From the NCBI RefSeq assembly GCF_014694385.1, contig NZ_JAAOCA010000009.1:1-64000 (forward strand): a stretch of DNA of 64,000 nucleotides, in the 5' to 3' direction. The notes below the pieces were generated by a model. The model saw only the letters and a list, made by a program, of their open reading frames with translations. It made no database searches and was not told the DNA's origin. The stretch is from Pseudomonas typographi. Lineage in GTDB: Bacteria > Pseudomonadota > Gammaproteobacteria > Pseudomonadales > Pseudomonadaceae. Both the position numbers and the translations under genes were made by a program. The stretch's first letter is position 1; every line of letters begins with the position of its first letter. Shown here one piece after another: positions 17,877 to 26,548 of the stretch.

Positions 17877-19022
17877 ATGACCCAGATACAAGGCGACCCG
17901 CCGGCCGCCAGCAATGACATCCCCAGTATGCGCGCCTATCTACGTGGTGAGGTTGATGCAGCCTGCATTTACCGCGCGTTGGCGCATTCCGAGGGCGATC
18001 GCAACGTCAGCGAGGTGTTCCGTCGGCTCGCTACGGTAGAGGCCCGCCACGCCGAATTCTGGCGCGCGCGCCTGGAGCGGGCGGGCGCCCCGCTCAAGGT
18101 CAGGCCTGGCCTACGCGCCCGGTTTCTGGCCTGGGTGGCACGGCGTTTTGGCGCGGCTGCGGTGCTGCCTTACCTGGCACGAATCGAGGTCGCCGAGAGC
18201 CACGGCTACGATGGTGAGCCGGATGCCGTCGCTGCAGGCATGCCAAAAGACGAATATGGCCATGCGCGCATCGTCCAGGCGGCAGCCATGGAGGCTGGCG
18301 GGTTGCCCGGCGGTACGCTCAGCATGATCGAGGGCCGCCGCCGGCACGGCGGCGGTAACGCCCTGCGCGCCGCCGTGTTGGGCGCCAACGATGGCCTCGT
18401 CTCCAACCTGAGCCTGGTGCTGGGTATAGTGGGGGCGGCAGCGGGCGAGCGCACCATTGTGTTGACCGGCCTCGCCGGGCTGATCGCCGGTGCCTGTTCA
18501 ATGGCCATGGGCGAGTGGCTGTCGGTCAGCAGCGCACGGGAGATGGCGCTGCGCCAGATCGAAACCGTCGCCACCGCCATTGAACAAGTGCCGGATATCG
18601 AGCGGCAGGACCTGATGGTGATCTGCCGCTGGAAGGGCCTGGACGATGCGGCCTCGCAGCGTTTCGTCAACAAGCTGTTCACCGTACCTGAGGATGCGCT
18701 GGAGTCGGTCGCCCGTGAGGAACTCGGCATCGACCCCAGTGAACCGGGCGGGTCGCCATGGGTCGCGGCGGCGGCTTCCTTTGGGCTGTTCGCCTTCGGT
18801 GCGCTGTTCCCAGTGGTGCCTTTCCTGTTCTTGGGTGGGCCCGCTGCGTTCGCCACCAGCGTGGTGCTGAGCGGCTTGGCGTTGCTCGGCATCGGCGCGG
18901 CCACCAGCCTGTTCACCGGCCGCCCGGTCGCCCTATCGGCGCTGCGCCAGCTCGGTATTGGCGCGGCTGCCGCCGCACTCACCTACGGCCTGGGGCACGT
19001 GGTAGGGGCGAGCCTTGGCTGA
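17877..19022 (+). CDS. Ferritin-like/VIT1-CCC1 fusion membrane protein (MbfA-like)
   Basis: 381 residues with two parts. Residues about 10-140 are a ferritin/rubrerythrin-like helical domain with carboxylate and histidine positions: AYLRGEVDAACIYRALA, VEARHAEFWRARLE, EVAESHGYDGE and DEYGHARIV. Residues about 160-381 are a VIT1/CCC1 transporter domain with about five membrane segments (LGANDGLVSNLSLVLGIVGA, then GLAGLIAGACSMAMGEWLS). MbfA of other bacteria exports iron and protects against peroxide. AGGAG lies just before ATG 17877. Its placement between ohr and ohrR points to a shared role in peroxide and iron stress, which is inference. Confidence 0.87.
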   Translation: MTQIQGDPPAASNDIPSMRAYLRGEVDAACIYRALAHSEGDRNVSEVFRRLATVEARHAEFWRARLERAGAPLKVRPGLRARFLAWVARRFGAAAVLPYLARIEVAESHGYDGEPDAVAAGMPKDEYGHARIVQAAAMEAGGLPGGTLSMIEGRRRHGGGNALRAAVLGANDGLVSNLSLVLGIVGAAAGERTIVLTGLAGLIAGACSMAMGEWLSVSSAREMALRQIETVATAIEQVPDIERQDLMVICRWKGLDDAASQRFVNKLFTVPEDALESVAREELGIDPSEPGGSPWVAAAASFGLFAFGALFPVVPFLFLGGPAAFATSVVLSGLALLGIGAATSLFTGRPVALSALRQLGIGAAAAALTYGLGHVVGASLG

Positions 19023-19290
19023 GGCGCCGGCGCTGGATATGGCCCGGTGTGTCGCTTTTCGGGTGCGCCTCAAGTGCCCGTGAGTGATAAAACGCAAGAG
19101 CCCGCGGGCGATAAAACAAATTGGCAAAAATAAAATTCACCGCGGTATCATTCGCCCACACTGCTTTGCGTGGCCGAAAACGCCTGTGCCGCAGCAATTG
19201 TTCACCATTGGCGCCAGCCTTCTAAAGGGCCCGGGCTGCGCCGGAGGGTTCTGCCCCGTGGCCGAGTGTCCGCAATGCCAACCGCACTAA

Positions 19291-19761
19291 ATGAGTAAAG
19301 GCAAGCCAGCCCGGGGGCGCGTGCCGGAAGACCCGCTGCGCCTCGACCGGCAAGTGTGTTTCCCGCTTTATGCCGCCTCGAACCTGCTGAACCGGATGTA
19401 CCGGCCGGTGCTGGACGCGATCGGGCTGACCTATCCACAGTACCTGGTGATGCTGGCGCTTTGGGAGGACTCCCCGCAGAGCGTCGGTGTATTGGGCGGC
19501 AAGTTGTATCTGGACAGCGGCACCCTCACACCACTGCTCAAACGCATGGAAAGCGCTGGGCTGATCAGCCGCCAGCGCGATGCCCAAGACGAACGCCGTG
19601 TGCTGGTCGAGCTCACGGCCGCCGGCCGGGCGCTGCGCGAGGCGGCGCAGCGCGTGCCGGAAACCCTCGCCGCCGGTTTGGACCTTAGCCCCGACGCCAT
19701 CGACCTGCTCAGAGGCACGGTGCAGGACCTGGTCCGGCTGTTGGCGGCACGCAACGCCTGA
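19291..19761 (+). CDS. ohrR: MarR-family organic-peroxide regulator
   Basis: 156-residue MarR-type repressor. LDRQVCFPLYAASNLLNR carries the single redox-sensing cysteine (about residue 23) at the position conserved in OhrR proteins, where peroxide oxidation releases DNA. The winged-helix region is SVGVLGGKLYLDSGTLTPLLKRME followed by RDAQDERRVLVELT. The ribosome binding site is poor, so the start at 19291 is provisional, but it places the cysteine correctly. It is expected to repress ohr and perhaps itself. Confidence 0.9.
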   Translation: MSKGKPARGRVPEDPLRLDRQVCFPLYAASNLLNRMYRPVLDAIGLTYPQYLVMLALWEDSPQSVGVLGGKLYLDSGTLTPLLKRMESAGLISRQRDAQDERRVLVELTAAGRALREAAQRVPETLAAGLDLSPDAIDLLRGTVQDLVRLLAARNA

Positions 19762-19813
19762 CCTTTTTCAGCCCCAGAACCCTCGTAGCGAAGCGCCCAG
19801 CGCAGCGGGGCGG

Positions 19814-20665
19814 CTACCTCACCAGTTGGCCACGGCGTAAATCGCTCAGGGCCTGCTCGATCTCTTCGTGGCTGTTCATCACGAAGGGCCCATATTGCAC
19901 GATGGGCTCGTTCAACGGCCGGCCCGCGATCAACAATAGTTTGCCGCCGCTGGCGCTGCTTAAATTCACCTCACCGTGCTCACCCAGGCGCAACAGGCGC
20001 CCCGCGCCCACTGGCTGCGGGTGGCCGTCGAGGGTTACGCTGCCGTCGTACACGTACAGCAGCACCCGGTGCCCGTCGGGTATCTTCGGCGCCACGGCGG
20101 TACCCGCCGGCAGGTGCAGGTCGAAGTAGTGCGGCTCGGTCCCCGGGCGTTGCACGGCGCCAAGCTGGTCCACACCGCCCGCCTGAAACCGACCGGCGAT
20201 CACGATCACCTCGATGCCGTTTTCCAAGCGCACGCGCGGTAGCTGCGCCGGCGGGATATCGCGGTAGCTTGCCGGCCCCAACTTGGCGCTGGCCGGCAAG
20301 TTCAGCCATAGCTGAAAACCGCGCATGGTGCCTTCTTCTTGTTCCGGCATTTCGCTGTGCACCACCCCGCCTGCCGCGGTCATCCATTGCACACCACCGC
20401 TGGCCAGCAGGCCCACGTTACCCATGTGGTCCTCATGGCGCATGCGCCCTTCGAGCATGTAGGTCACGGTTTCGAACCCACGGTGGGGGTGGGGCGGGAA
20501 GCCCGCGATGTAGTCGTCGGGGTTTTCCGAGCCGAACTCGTCCAGCATCAGGAATGGGTCGAAACGCTCCGGGCCCGGGCCGCCGAACACTCGGGTCAGG
20601 CGCACGCCAGCGCCGTCGGAAGCCGCTTGGCCAAGGTGTTCGTCAAGAACAATTCGCAACGTCAT
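19814..20665 (-). CDS. Pirin family protein
   Basis: 283-residue bicupin. The N-terminal cupin contains the metal-binding HPHRGFETVTYMLEGRMRHEDHMGN, with histidines and glutamate at about residues 60-81, and the region MTAAGGVVHSEMPEQ. Pirins bind Fe, and some have quercetinase or regulatory activity. ATG 20665 (MTLRIVLDEHLGQ) has GGAG 8 bases upstream; the longer upstream in-frame reading overlaps the mlaA end antisense and is not real. It is convergent with ohrR. Actual substrate unknown. Confidence 0.92.
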   Translation of the reverse strand: MTLRIVLDEHLGQAASDGAGVRLTRVFGGPGPERFDPFLMLDEFGSENPDDYIAGFPPHPHRGFETVTYMLEGRMRHEDHMGNVGLLASGGVQWMTAAGGVVHSEMPEQEEGTMRGFQLWLNLPASAKLGPASYRDIPPAQLPRVRLENGIEVIVIAGRFQAGGVDQLGAVQRPGTEPHYFDLHLPAGTAVAPKIPDGHRVLLYVYDGSVTLDGHPQPVGAGRLLRLGEHGEVNLSSASGGKLLLIAGRPLNEPIVQYGPFVMNSHEEIEQALSDLRRGQLVR

Positions 20666-20738
20666 GAAACAGGCTCCGATCAGGTCACGGTATCGGCGCC
20701 ATGCTAAGCCGGAATGAGGCAGGGATGGGTCAGTTTTT

Positions 20739-20777
20739 TGCCCGGGACCGATCAAGGCATTGGATAGGTCCCGGGCA
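20739..20777. other. 11-bp perfect hairpin after mlaA
   Basis: TGCCCGGGACC pairs with GGTCCCGGGCA across a 17-base loop, 7 bases beyond the mlaA stop. The T run lies on the wrong side for minus-strand termination, so this is probably a 3' end stability structure. Confidence 0.5.
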
Positions 20778-20783
20778 TGCAGG

Positions 20784-21563
20784 TTATTCCGCGATCTGCA
20801 GTTTGCGCGACTCGGTGTACACGTAGCGTACTTTTTCGTATTCGAACGGCGAGTTGAGCTGGCCATAGCGGAAGCTTGTGGTATAGCGCTTATCGATGCC
20901 GCGCAACACAATGATTTCCGGGTGCCGGCCGCTTTCTTGCGACACATTGAGGAAGTTGATTTGTGCTTCGCCGCCATAGTCGGTCAACAGGCCGGTGGTA
21001 TCGCGCAAGTTCGATGGGCCGAAGATCGGCAGCACGATGTAGGGGCCGTTGGGTACGCCGTAATAGCCCAGGGTTTGGCCGAAGTCTTCGTTCTGCTTGG
21101 GCAAGCCGAGCTTGGTGGCCGGGTCCCACAGCCCGGCAATCCCCAATGTGGTGTTAACCACCAAGCGCCCACCGACTTGCAGCGAACGCTTGCCCTTGAG
21201 CTGTAAGGCCGCGTTCAGCAAATTGGTCACATCGCCCAGGTTGCTGAAGAAGTTACTCACACCGCTGCGCACGAAGCGCGGGGTGATGAACTGGTACCCT
21301 TGCACCACCGGCAGAAACACCCATTCGTCGAAGCGATAATTGAAGTGGTATACGCGCCGGTTCCACGACTCCAGCGGGTCGTACACTTCGAGGGCGCTTA
21401 GGGTAGAGCGCTCGAACTCGCGTTGGTCCAGCCCAGGGTTGAAGTTCAACTGCTTAAGCGGTTCCTTGAACCCATCTGGGTCCGTGGCCGTGCTGGGCGG
21501 CTGTGCTGCATGGGCTACGCCTGTGAACGACAAGGCGGCCAGGAGAAGGTATTTCTTAGCCAC
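20784..21563 (-). CDS. mlaA: MlaA/VacJ outer-membrane lipid asymmetry protein
   Basis: Outer-membrane component of the Mla system, which removes misplaced phospholipids from the outer leaflet. Family motifs are present: YDPLESWNRRVYHFNYRFD, VSNFFSNLGDVTNLLN, and GLPKQNEDFGQTLGYYGVPN. The 259 residues begin with a cleavable-looking signal (MAKKYLLLAALSFTGVAHA), but no lipobox cysteine follows, unlike E. coli MlaA, so it may not be a lipoprotein. The start is GTG at 21563. It overlaps the last bases of the upstream hydrolase gene, which implies translational coupling. Confidence 0.93.
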   Translation of the reverse strand: MAKKYLLLAALSFTGVAHAAQPPSTATDPDGFKEPLKQLNFNPGLDQREFERSTLSALEVYDPLESWNRRVYHFNYRFDEWVFLPVVQGYQFITPRFVRSGVSNFFSNLGDVTNLLNAALQLKGKRSLQVGGRLVVNTTLGIAGLWDPATKLGLPKQNEDFGQTLGYYGVPNGPYIVLPIFGPSNLRDTTGLLTDYGGEAQINFLNVSQESGRHPEIIVLRGIDKRYTTSFRYGQLNSPFEYEKVRYVYTESRKLQIAE

Positions 21564-22866
21564 GGAACCACTCCAGCATGGCGTCGGCGTTGACGCGGTA
21601 ATTGAGGTTGCCGCAATGGCCGCCGAAGGGGTAGACGGTCAGGCGGTCGCCGAAGGTCTTGCGTAGAAAATTCAGGTCGCCGGGGCCCAGGATCACATCA
21701 TCGGCGTTGTGCATCACGGCGATCTTGCTGTTGCTGTGCAAGTAATCCTTCAGCGCATAAAGGCTGACCTGGTCGATCAATTGCAGCACGCTGCCGCCGT
21801 CGGTGCGGGCGCGCCACATGGGTATCACTTGCTCGGTCATGTAGCAGTCGAAGTCGCATTGCAGCGCCCGGCGCATGAACGGCGTGAGGCTGGTACCTTC
21901 GCGGATCGGGTATTTCACCGGGGTGATCAGGCCGCGGCGGTTGATCAGGTCGGAGGTGAACGCAATGTCGGCGGCCGAAAAGCGGAACGATACACCGATC
22001 AGCATGGCCAACTGCTCGTTCGACAGATGTTGCTTGGACTCTTGAAAGTCATACAACAAGGCGTCGTTGAGGTCGATGTAGCCCTTTTGCTGGAAGTAGC
22101 GCGTCAACTTGCTCAATACCAGCTCATAAAACGTGGTGGAGCTGTCGATGCCCTTGACGCGGGTTTGCACCAGCTTGTCGAGGTTGTTGATGGAGGTATA
22201 GAGGTTTACCGGTGGGTTGAGCAGCAGCACCTTCTTGAAGTTGAAACTGCGGCGGGTTTCATCGAGCTTGCTGACGAAGGCCGCATCCAGCGCACCGAGG
22301 CTGTAACCGGAAAGGTAGAAATCGGTGATCGGCAGCTTGGGATGCTGTGCGCGCACCGCCTGCATAACCCGGTACAGGTCTTCGGCGTCGTCGCTGGTGA
22401 TGCCAGGGGTGGCAAAGCGCGAAGCGGCGCTGATGAAATCGAAGCTGGTGGGCGAAGACAACTGCACCACGTGGTAGCCGGCTTGCCAGAACAGTTTTTT
22501 CAGGAATTCATTGATAGCGCTGTTATAGGCCGCGCCGGTACCGGCAATGAGAAAGATCAGCGGGGCAGCGTGGTCCTGTTTGGCCAAGCGATAACGCAGC
22601 TTTTTCACCGCCCAAAAGTTGTCTGGCAGGATGAGCTCACGTTCCGGGCGGATATTGAGTGTGTAGTCGGCCTGGTCGATATCTTCGTCCAGTGGCAGTT
22701 TTGGCCGCAGGTCTGGCGGGGTCGTGGCGATGGTTGCCTCGAACGGGTTGGTCAGGGGGAAACCGTAACCGGCCGCGTCGATGTCCCTGGCCTGCGCCGG
22801 GCTGAGCGTAAGCGCACTCATCAATAGCCCGCCGAGCAGGGCGGCCAAGCGCAAAGGTCGAAGCAT
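21556..22866 (-). CDS. Exported alpha/beta hydrolase-fold protein upstream of mlaA
   Basis: 436 residues with an N-terminal signal peptide (MLRPLRLAALLGGLLMSALT, cleavage after about AQA). FYLSGYSLGALDAAF near residue 200 is the GxSxG-like nucleophile elbow, and LIFLIAGTGAAYNS is the oxyanion region. The C-terminal region has HNADDVI and a later GGHCGN that could supply aspartate and histidine. A periplasmic lipase or esterase is plausible. Coupling to mlaA (8-base overlap) suggests a role in envelope lipid handling. The start ATG 22866 has an AGGAA about 11 bases upstream. Substrate unknown. Confidence 0.8.
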   Translation of the reverse strand: MLRPLRLAALLGGLLMSALTLSPAQARDIDAAGYGFPLTNPFEATIATTPPDLRPKLPLDEDIDQADYTLNIRPERELILPDNFWAVKKLRYRLAKQDHAAPLIFLIAGTGAAYNSAINEFLKKLFWQAGYHVVQLSSPTSFDFISAASRFATPGITSDDAEDLYRVMQAVRAQHPKLPITDFYLSGYSLGALDAAFVSKLDETRRSFNFKKVLLLNPPVNLYTSINNLDKLVQTRVKGIDSSTTFYELVLSKLTRYFQQKGYIDLNDALLYDFQESKQHLSNEQLAMLIGVSFRFSAADIAFTSDLINRRGLITPVKYPIREGTSLTPFMRRALQCDFDCYMTEQVIPMWRARTDGGSVLQLIDQVSLYALKDYLHSNSKIAVMHNADDVILGPGDLNFLRKTFGDRLTVYPFGGHCGNLNYRVNADAMLEWFRG

Positions 22867-23302
22867 GATGAAGATATTCCTGAGGCTAATGCAGCTGACT
22901 AGACAACACCCCTGGTGGCGAGTTGCCAACCCGCGCCATTTAATATTTTTGCGGGTGGGTTTACTGCACAAACGATACACCGAATAGCCAAGCGGCATGT
23001 AGAGGCAGGTGCGGCTTTTATTGTCGTGGCGCCGCCCTGGTGCTTGGGCCGAAACGGTGCGCCGCGCATTGCGATGGCGTTTTTCGGCCCCGACGTTGTG
23101 CAGGCCGGCGCCCCGCCTTGCGGCGCGCTCAACAGCTACGGTACGGGTGTCGTTAGCGGCTGCCTAGAGGTCGCAAAGGGATCAGGCCGCCGCTGGCGCC
23201 CAGCCGATGATCGCAACGGCAGTATCACTGGCAACCACACAACCAATAAAACATCACTTCACGCTCGACCTGGTCGAGCCCAGCCTTTTCGGGGAGTCAT
23301 GC
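22867..23302. other. 436-base intergenic region without recognisable gene
   Basis: This lies between divergent promoters of the hydrolase-mlaA pair and the betaine-binding protein. The region 22990-23200 is GC-rich with no frame that resembles a protein on either strand. I see no repeat-family copy and no clear operator. Confidence 0.5.
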
Positions 23303-24175
23303 ATGAAATACGGACGTATTCTAGGCGCGGGCGCCGCCCTGGTGGTGGCCATGAGCGCCACCTTCGCCCAGGCCAAGGAACAGTTGCAGATCGGCTATGT
23401 AGACGGCTGGTCGGACAGCGTGGCCACCACCTTCGTCGCGGCTGAAATCATCAAGCAAAAGCTTGGCTATGACGTCAAGCCCACCGCGCTGGCCGCCGGC
23501 ATCATGTGGCAGGCGGTCGCCGCCCGCAAGCTCGACGCCATGCTCTCGGCGTGGCTGCCAAACACCCACGGAAAGTACTGGGAAGAGTACGGTAACGATG
23601 TGGTGGACTATGGCGCCAATTTCAACGATGCCAAGATCGGCTTGATCGTGCCTGATTACGTCAAGGCCAAGAGCATCGAAGACCTCAAGGATGACAAAAG
23701 CTTCGACGGCAAGATCTTCGGCATCGACGCCGGTGCTGGTGTGATGCTCAAAACCGACCAGGCGATCAAGGACTACGGCCTGAGCGGCTACACGCTGGTC
23801 GCCAGCTCTGGCGCCGGCATGACCGTCGCATTGGCCCATGCTATCAAGGCCAATAAATCTATCGCGGTGACCGGCTGGGTACCGCATTGGATATTCGGCA
23901 CTTATAACGGCGAAGACAAAAAGCCGAGCTTGCGCTTTCTGGACGACCCCAAGGGCGTGTACGGCGGTGCCGAGCACGTCGACAGCATCGGCAGCAAAGA
24001 CTTGGAAGGCAAGGCCCCCGAGGTGGTGGCGTTCCTGAAGAAGTTTCAGTGGAAAGACAAAGCCGAGATCGGCGGCGTAATGGTTGCCATCCAACAGGGC
24101 AAGACGCCTGAAGCCGCCGCCAAGGATTGGGTGGCCGCGAACCCCGCCCGTGTGGCGGAGTGGACCGGCCAATAA
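23303..24175 (+). CDS. Glycine-betaine/quaternary-amine ABC substrate-binding protein
   Basis: 290-residue periplasmic binding protein of the OpuAC/ProX-like type. The signal peptide is MKYGRILGAGAALVVAMSAT with cleavage after about AQA. Tryptophan-rich sites for a quaternary ammonium cage are visible: YVDGWSDSV, AAGIMWQAVAARKLD, LSAWLPNTHGKYWEEY, and VTGWVPHWIFGTYN. ATG 23303 follows GGGGAG. No permease or ATPase gene is adjacent, so it is an orphan binding protein that must use a transporter encoded elsewhere (CbcWV-type sharing is known in pseudomonads). The exact ligand (betaine, choline or carnitine) is unclear. Confidence 0.9.
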   Translation: MKYGRILGAGAALVVAMSATFAQAKEQLQIGYVDGWSDSVATTFVAAEIIKQKLGYDVKPTALAAGIMWQAVAARKLDAMLSAWLPNTHGKYWEEYGNDVVDYGANFNDAKIGLIVPDYVKAKSIEDLKDDKSFDGKIFGIDAGAGVMLKTDQAIKDYGLSGYTLVASSGAGMTVALAHAIKANKSIAVTGWVPHWIFGTYNGEDKKPSLRFLDDPKGVYGGAEHVDSIGSKDLEGKAPEVVAFLKKFQWKDKAEIGGVMVAIQQGKTPEAAAKDWVAANPARVAEWTGQ

Positions 24176-24188
24176 GACCTTGCCCCGC

Positions 24189-24222
24189 GCTGCAAGCCCA
24201 GTGGCTTTGAGCTTGCAGCTTT
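24189..24222 (+). terminator. Terminator after the betaine-binding protein gene
   Basis: GCTGCAAGC (24189-24197) pairs with GCTTGCAGC (24211-24219), followed by TTT. It lies between two converging genes; the short T run makes it a moderate terminator. Confidence 0.55.
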
Positions 24223-26539
24223 AGCTCAGCGGGCTAACCCCTGGTAACGGTTCGAACAACGCTTCGATGTCTTCCGGCTGCCAGCGCCAATCTCCGGCGC
24301 GGCCGCCACCCAGCACACCGGCGGCGAGCGCGGATTTTTCCTTTTGCAATTGGGCTATTTTTTCTTCCACCGTGCCACGGGTGATCAGCTTGTACACGAA
24401 CACCGGTTTGTTCTGGCCAATGCGGTAGGCGCGGTCGGTGGCTTGCTGTTCGGCGGCCGGGTTCCACCACGGGTCATAGTGGATCACCGTGTCGGCGGCG
24501 GTCAGGTTCAGCCCCACGCCGCCGGCCTTCAGGCTGATTAAAAAAATCCGCTTGCGGCCTTCCTGGAAGGCCGTGACCGGTGCACGGCGGTCGCGGGTCG
24601 CGCCGGTGAGCAGGGCGTAATCGATGCCGCGCGCGGTCAGTTCGGCTTCGATCAACGACAGCATTGAGGTGAACTGTGAAAACAATAGAATTCGCCGGTC
24701 CTCGCTGGCCAGGCGCTCGATCATCTCCATGAGGCTGTCGAGCTTGCCCGAGGAGCTGCCCCGCGCCGGTGTTTCGCCGGCCAGGCGTAGGTCGCAGCAC
24801 ACCTGGCGCAGCTTGAGCAGCGCTTCGAGGATGATGATCTGGCTGCGCGCAATGCCGCTGCGCTGGATCTGTTCCCGCACTTTGCGGTCCATGGCCAGGC
24901 GCACCGTTTCATAGAGGTCGCGTTGGGCATTATTGAGTTCTACCCATTGGATGATCTCGGTCTTGGCCGGGAGCTCGGTGGCGACCTGCTCCTTGGTGCG
25001 CCGCAGCAAAAACGGCTTGATACGCCGGTTCAAGTGGGCCAGGCGCTGTTCATCGTCGTGGCGTTCGATCGGAACCCGGTACTGGGCGGCGAAGGTTTTG
25101 GCATCGCCCAGCCAGCCAGGCATCAGGAAGTGAAACAGCGACCACAGCTCGCCCAGGTGGTTTTCCAGGGGTGTGCCCGTCAGGCACAGCCGTTGCCGCG
25201 CCTTGAACCGGCGTGCCGCCTGCGCGGCCTTGCTGCCAGGGCTCTTGATATATTGCGCCTCGTCGAGGATCAGTACATGCAGCTTGAGCCCGGCGATTTG
25301 CTCGATGTCTTTGGGCAACAGGGCGTAGGTGGTCAGCAGCAGGTCGTAATGGCCCAGGCGATCGAAGTACTTCTTCCGGCCACTGCCTTGCAGCGCCAAC
25401 ACCCGCAGCGACGGTGCGAAACGCGCGGCTTCGTCGAGCCAGTTAGGTACCAGGCTGGTAGGCATCACCACCATCGCGGGGTGGTCGAGGCGCCCGGCCT
25501 GTTGTTCGCACAGCACATGTGCCAGGGCCTGCAGGGTTTTGCCCAGGCCCATGTCGTCGGCCAGCACGCCACCGACTTCCAGCTCGCGCAGGGTCTGCAT
25601 CCAGTTCAGCCCCTCCAACTGGTAGCCACGCAGCGTGGCGCGCAGCGCACCCGGTTGTGCTACTTCGTGGCGCGGGCAGCCACGTAGGCGCTCGGCGAAA
25701 CGGCGCAGGCGTTCGCCCCCTTGCCACTGCAGCGGCAGGCCGCCGAGCGCTTGCAACTGGCTGGCATCCGGCGTGGCCAGGCGCACCCGCTGTTCGCTGC
25801 CCTTGAGGGTGTACACATCGCCCAGCGCCGCCAGCACCGGCTTGAGCCGGCCATAGGGCAGGGCCACCTGCTTGGCCCGGCCATTCGCGTTGGCCGGCAG
25901 CGGCACCAGCAGCTGCTCGTCGTCGCGGCGCCGCGCCAGGTGCTGGGGGCGAAGCCATTCGGGGTGCTGGCGCAGTACGTTAAGCAATATCGGCAGCAGG
26001 CTCAGGCGCTGGCCGCCCACCACGATGCCCACTTCCAAGTCGAACCAATCGCGCGCCGGGCTTTCGTCCACCACGGCGTACCAGTCTTGCACCGGCTCCA
26101 GGTCAAAGGCGAAGTTCTCGGCGTATTCGATCTGCCAGCCCTGCGCCCGCAGCGCCGGGGCGTCGCTTTGCATGAAGCGCAGCCAGGCGCTTTCGCCGGC
26201 CAGTTCGAACAGTTCGCCGGCGCTTTCTGGCAGGGCCTTGCTTTGCCGGGTGGCCACCTTGAAGCCCAGGCCCAGCAGTTGCTCGCGCAACTGCCGTTCG
26301 CGGCTGGCCTGGCGTGCCACACGTTGGCGCTGGCCATGCTCGTCCTGCACCATCGGCCCCGGCTGGGTGGCGTGCACGAAATGCCCGCCGTAGCCGAACG
26401 CCAGGGCCGCGCGGTGCTGCACCTGGCGCTGCATGCGCCCATTACGCGGTTCGAAGGCGCTGAACTCGACGCTGCCCAGCCACAACCGTGGCTGCGGCAC
26501 ATTGGGTGGGGCGAGGGCCAGCAGGCTGTCATTCACCAT
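24221..26539 (-). CDS. SNF2/RapA-family DEAD/DEAH helicase-like ATPase
   Basis: 772 residues. The helicase core spans about 300-770. Motif I is DDMGLGKT near 330, motif II is LDEAQ near 426, motif III is LTGTPLEN, motif V is SLKAGGVGLNLT, and motif VI is QATDRAYRIGQ. Such Swi2/Snf2 ATPases translocate on double-stranded DNA. The N-terminal 300 residues contain no SWIM zinc-finger cysteines, unlike many bacterial relatives, so this is a shorter variant. It lies 9 bases downstream of mfd on the same strand, so it is co-transcribed with a repair translocase and may assist transcription or repair. The function is not established. Confidence 0.9.
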   Translation of the reverse strand: MVNDSLLALAPPNVPQPRLWLGSVEFSAFEPRNGRMQRQVQHRAALAFGYGGHFVHATQPGPMVQDEHGQRQRVARQASRERQLREQLLGLGFKVATRQSKALPESAGELFELAGESAWLRFMQSDAPALRAQGWQIEYAENFAFDLEPVQDWYAVVDESPARDWFDLEVGIVVGGQRLSLLPILLNVLRQHPEWLRPQHLARRRDDEQLLVPLPANANGRAKQVALPYGRLKPVLAALGDVYTLKGSEQRVRLATPDASQLQALGGLPLQWQGGERLRRFAERLRGCPRHEVAQPGALRATLRGYQLEGLNWMQTLRELEVGGVLADDMGLGKTLQALAHVLCEQQAGRLDHPAMVVMPTSLVPNWLDEAARFAPSLRVLALQGSGRKKYFDRLGHYDLLLTTYALLPKDIEQIAGLKLHVLILDEAQYIKSPGSKAAQAARRFKARQRLCLTGTPLENHLGELWSLFHFLMPGWLGDAKTFAAQYRVPIERHDDEQRLAHLNRRIKPFLLRRTKEQVATELPAKTEIIQWVELNNAQRDLYETVRLAMDRKVREQIQRSGIARSQIIILEALLKLRQVCCDLRLAGETPARGSSSGKLDSLMEMIERLASEDRRILLFSQFTSMLSLIEAELTARGIDYALLTGATRDRRAPVTAFQEGRKRIFLISLKAGGVGLNLTAADTVIHYDPWWNPAAEQQATDRAYRIGQNKPVFVYKLITRGTVEEKIAQLQKEKSALAAGVLGGGRAGDWRWQPEDIEALFEPLPGVSPLS

Positions 26540-26548
26540 GGCGCGGCC

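Noticed and set aside
20739-20777. Hairpin after mlaA as an intrinsic terminator
   Set aside because: The T run is on the wrong side for minus-strand transcription, so I call it only a hairpin.
22915-23445. A plus-strand frame before the betaine-binding protein
   Set aside because: It runs into the signal peptide of the real gene in another frame and has no recognisable domain.
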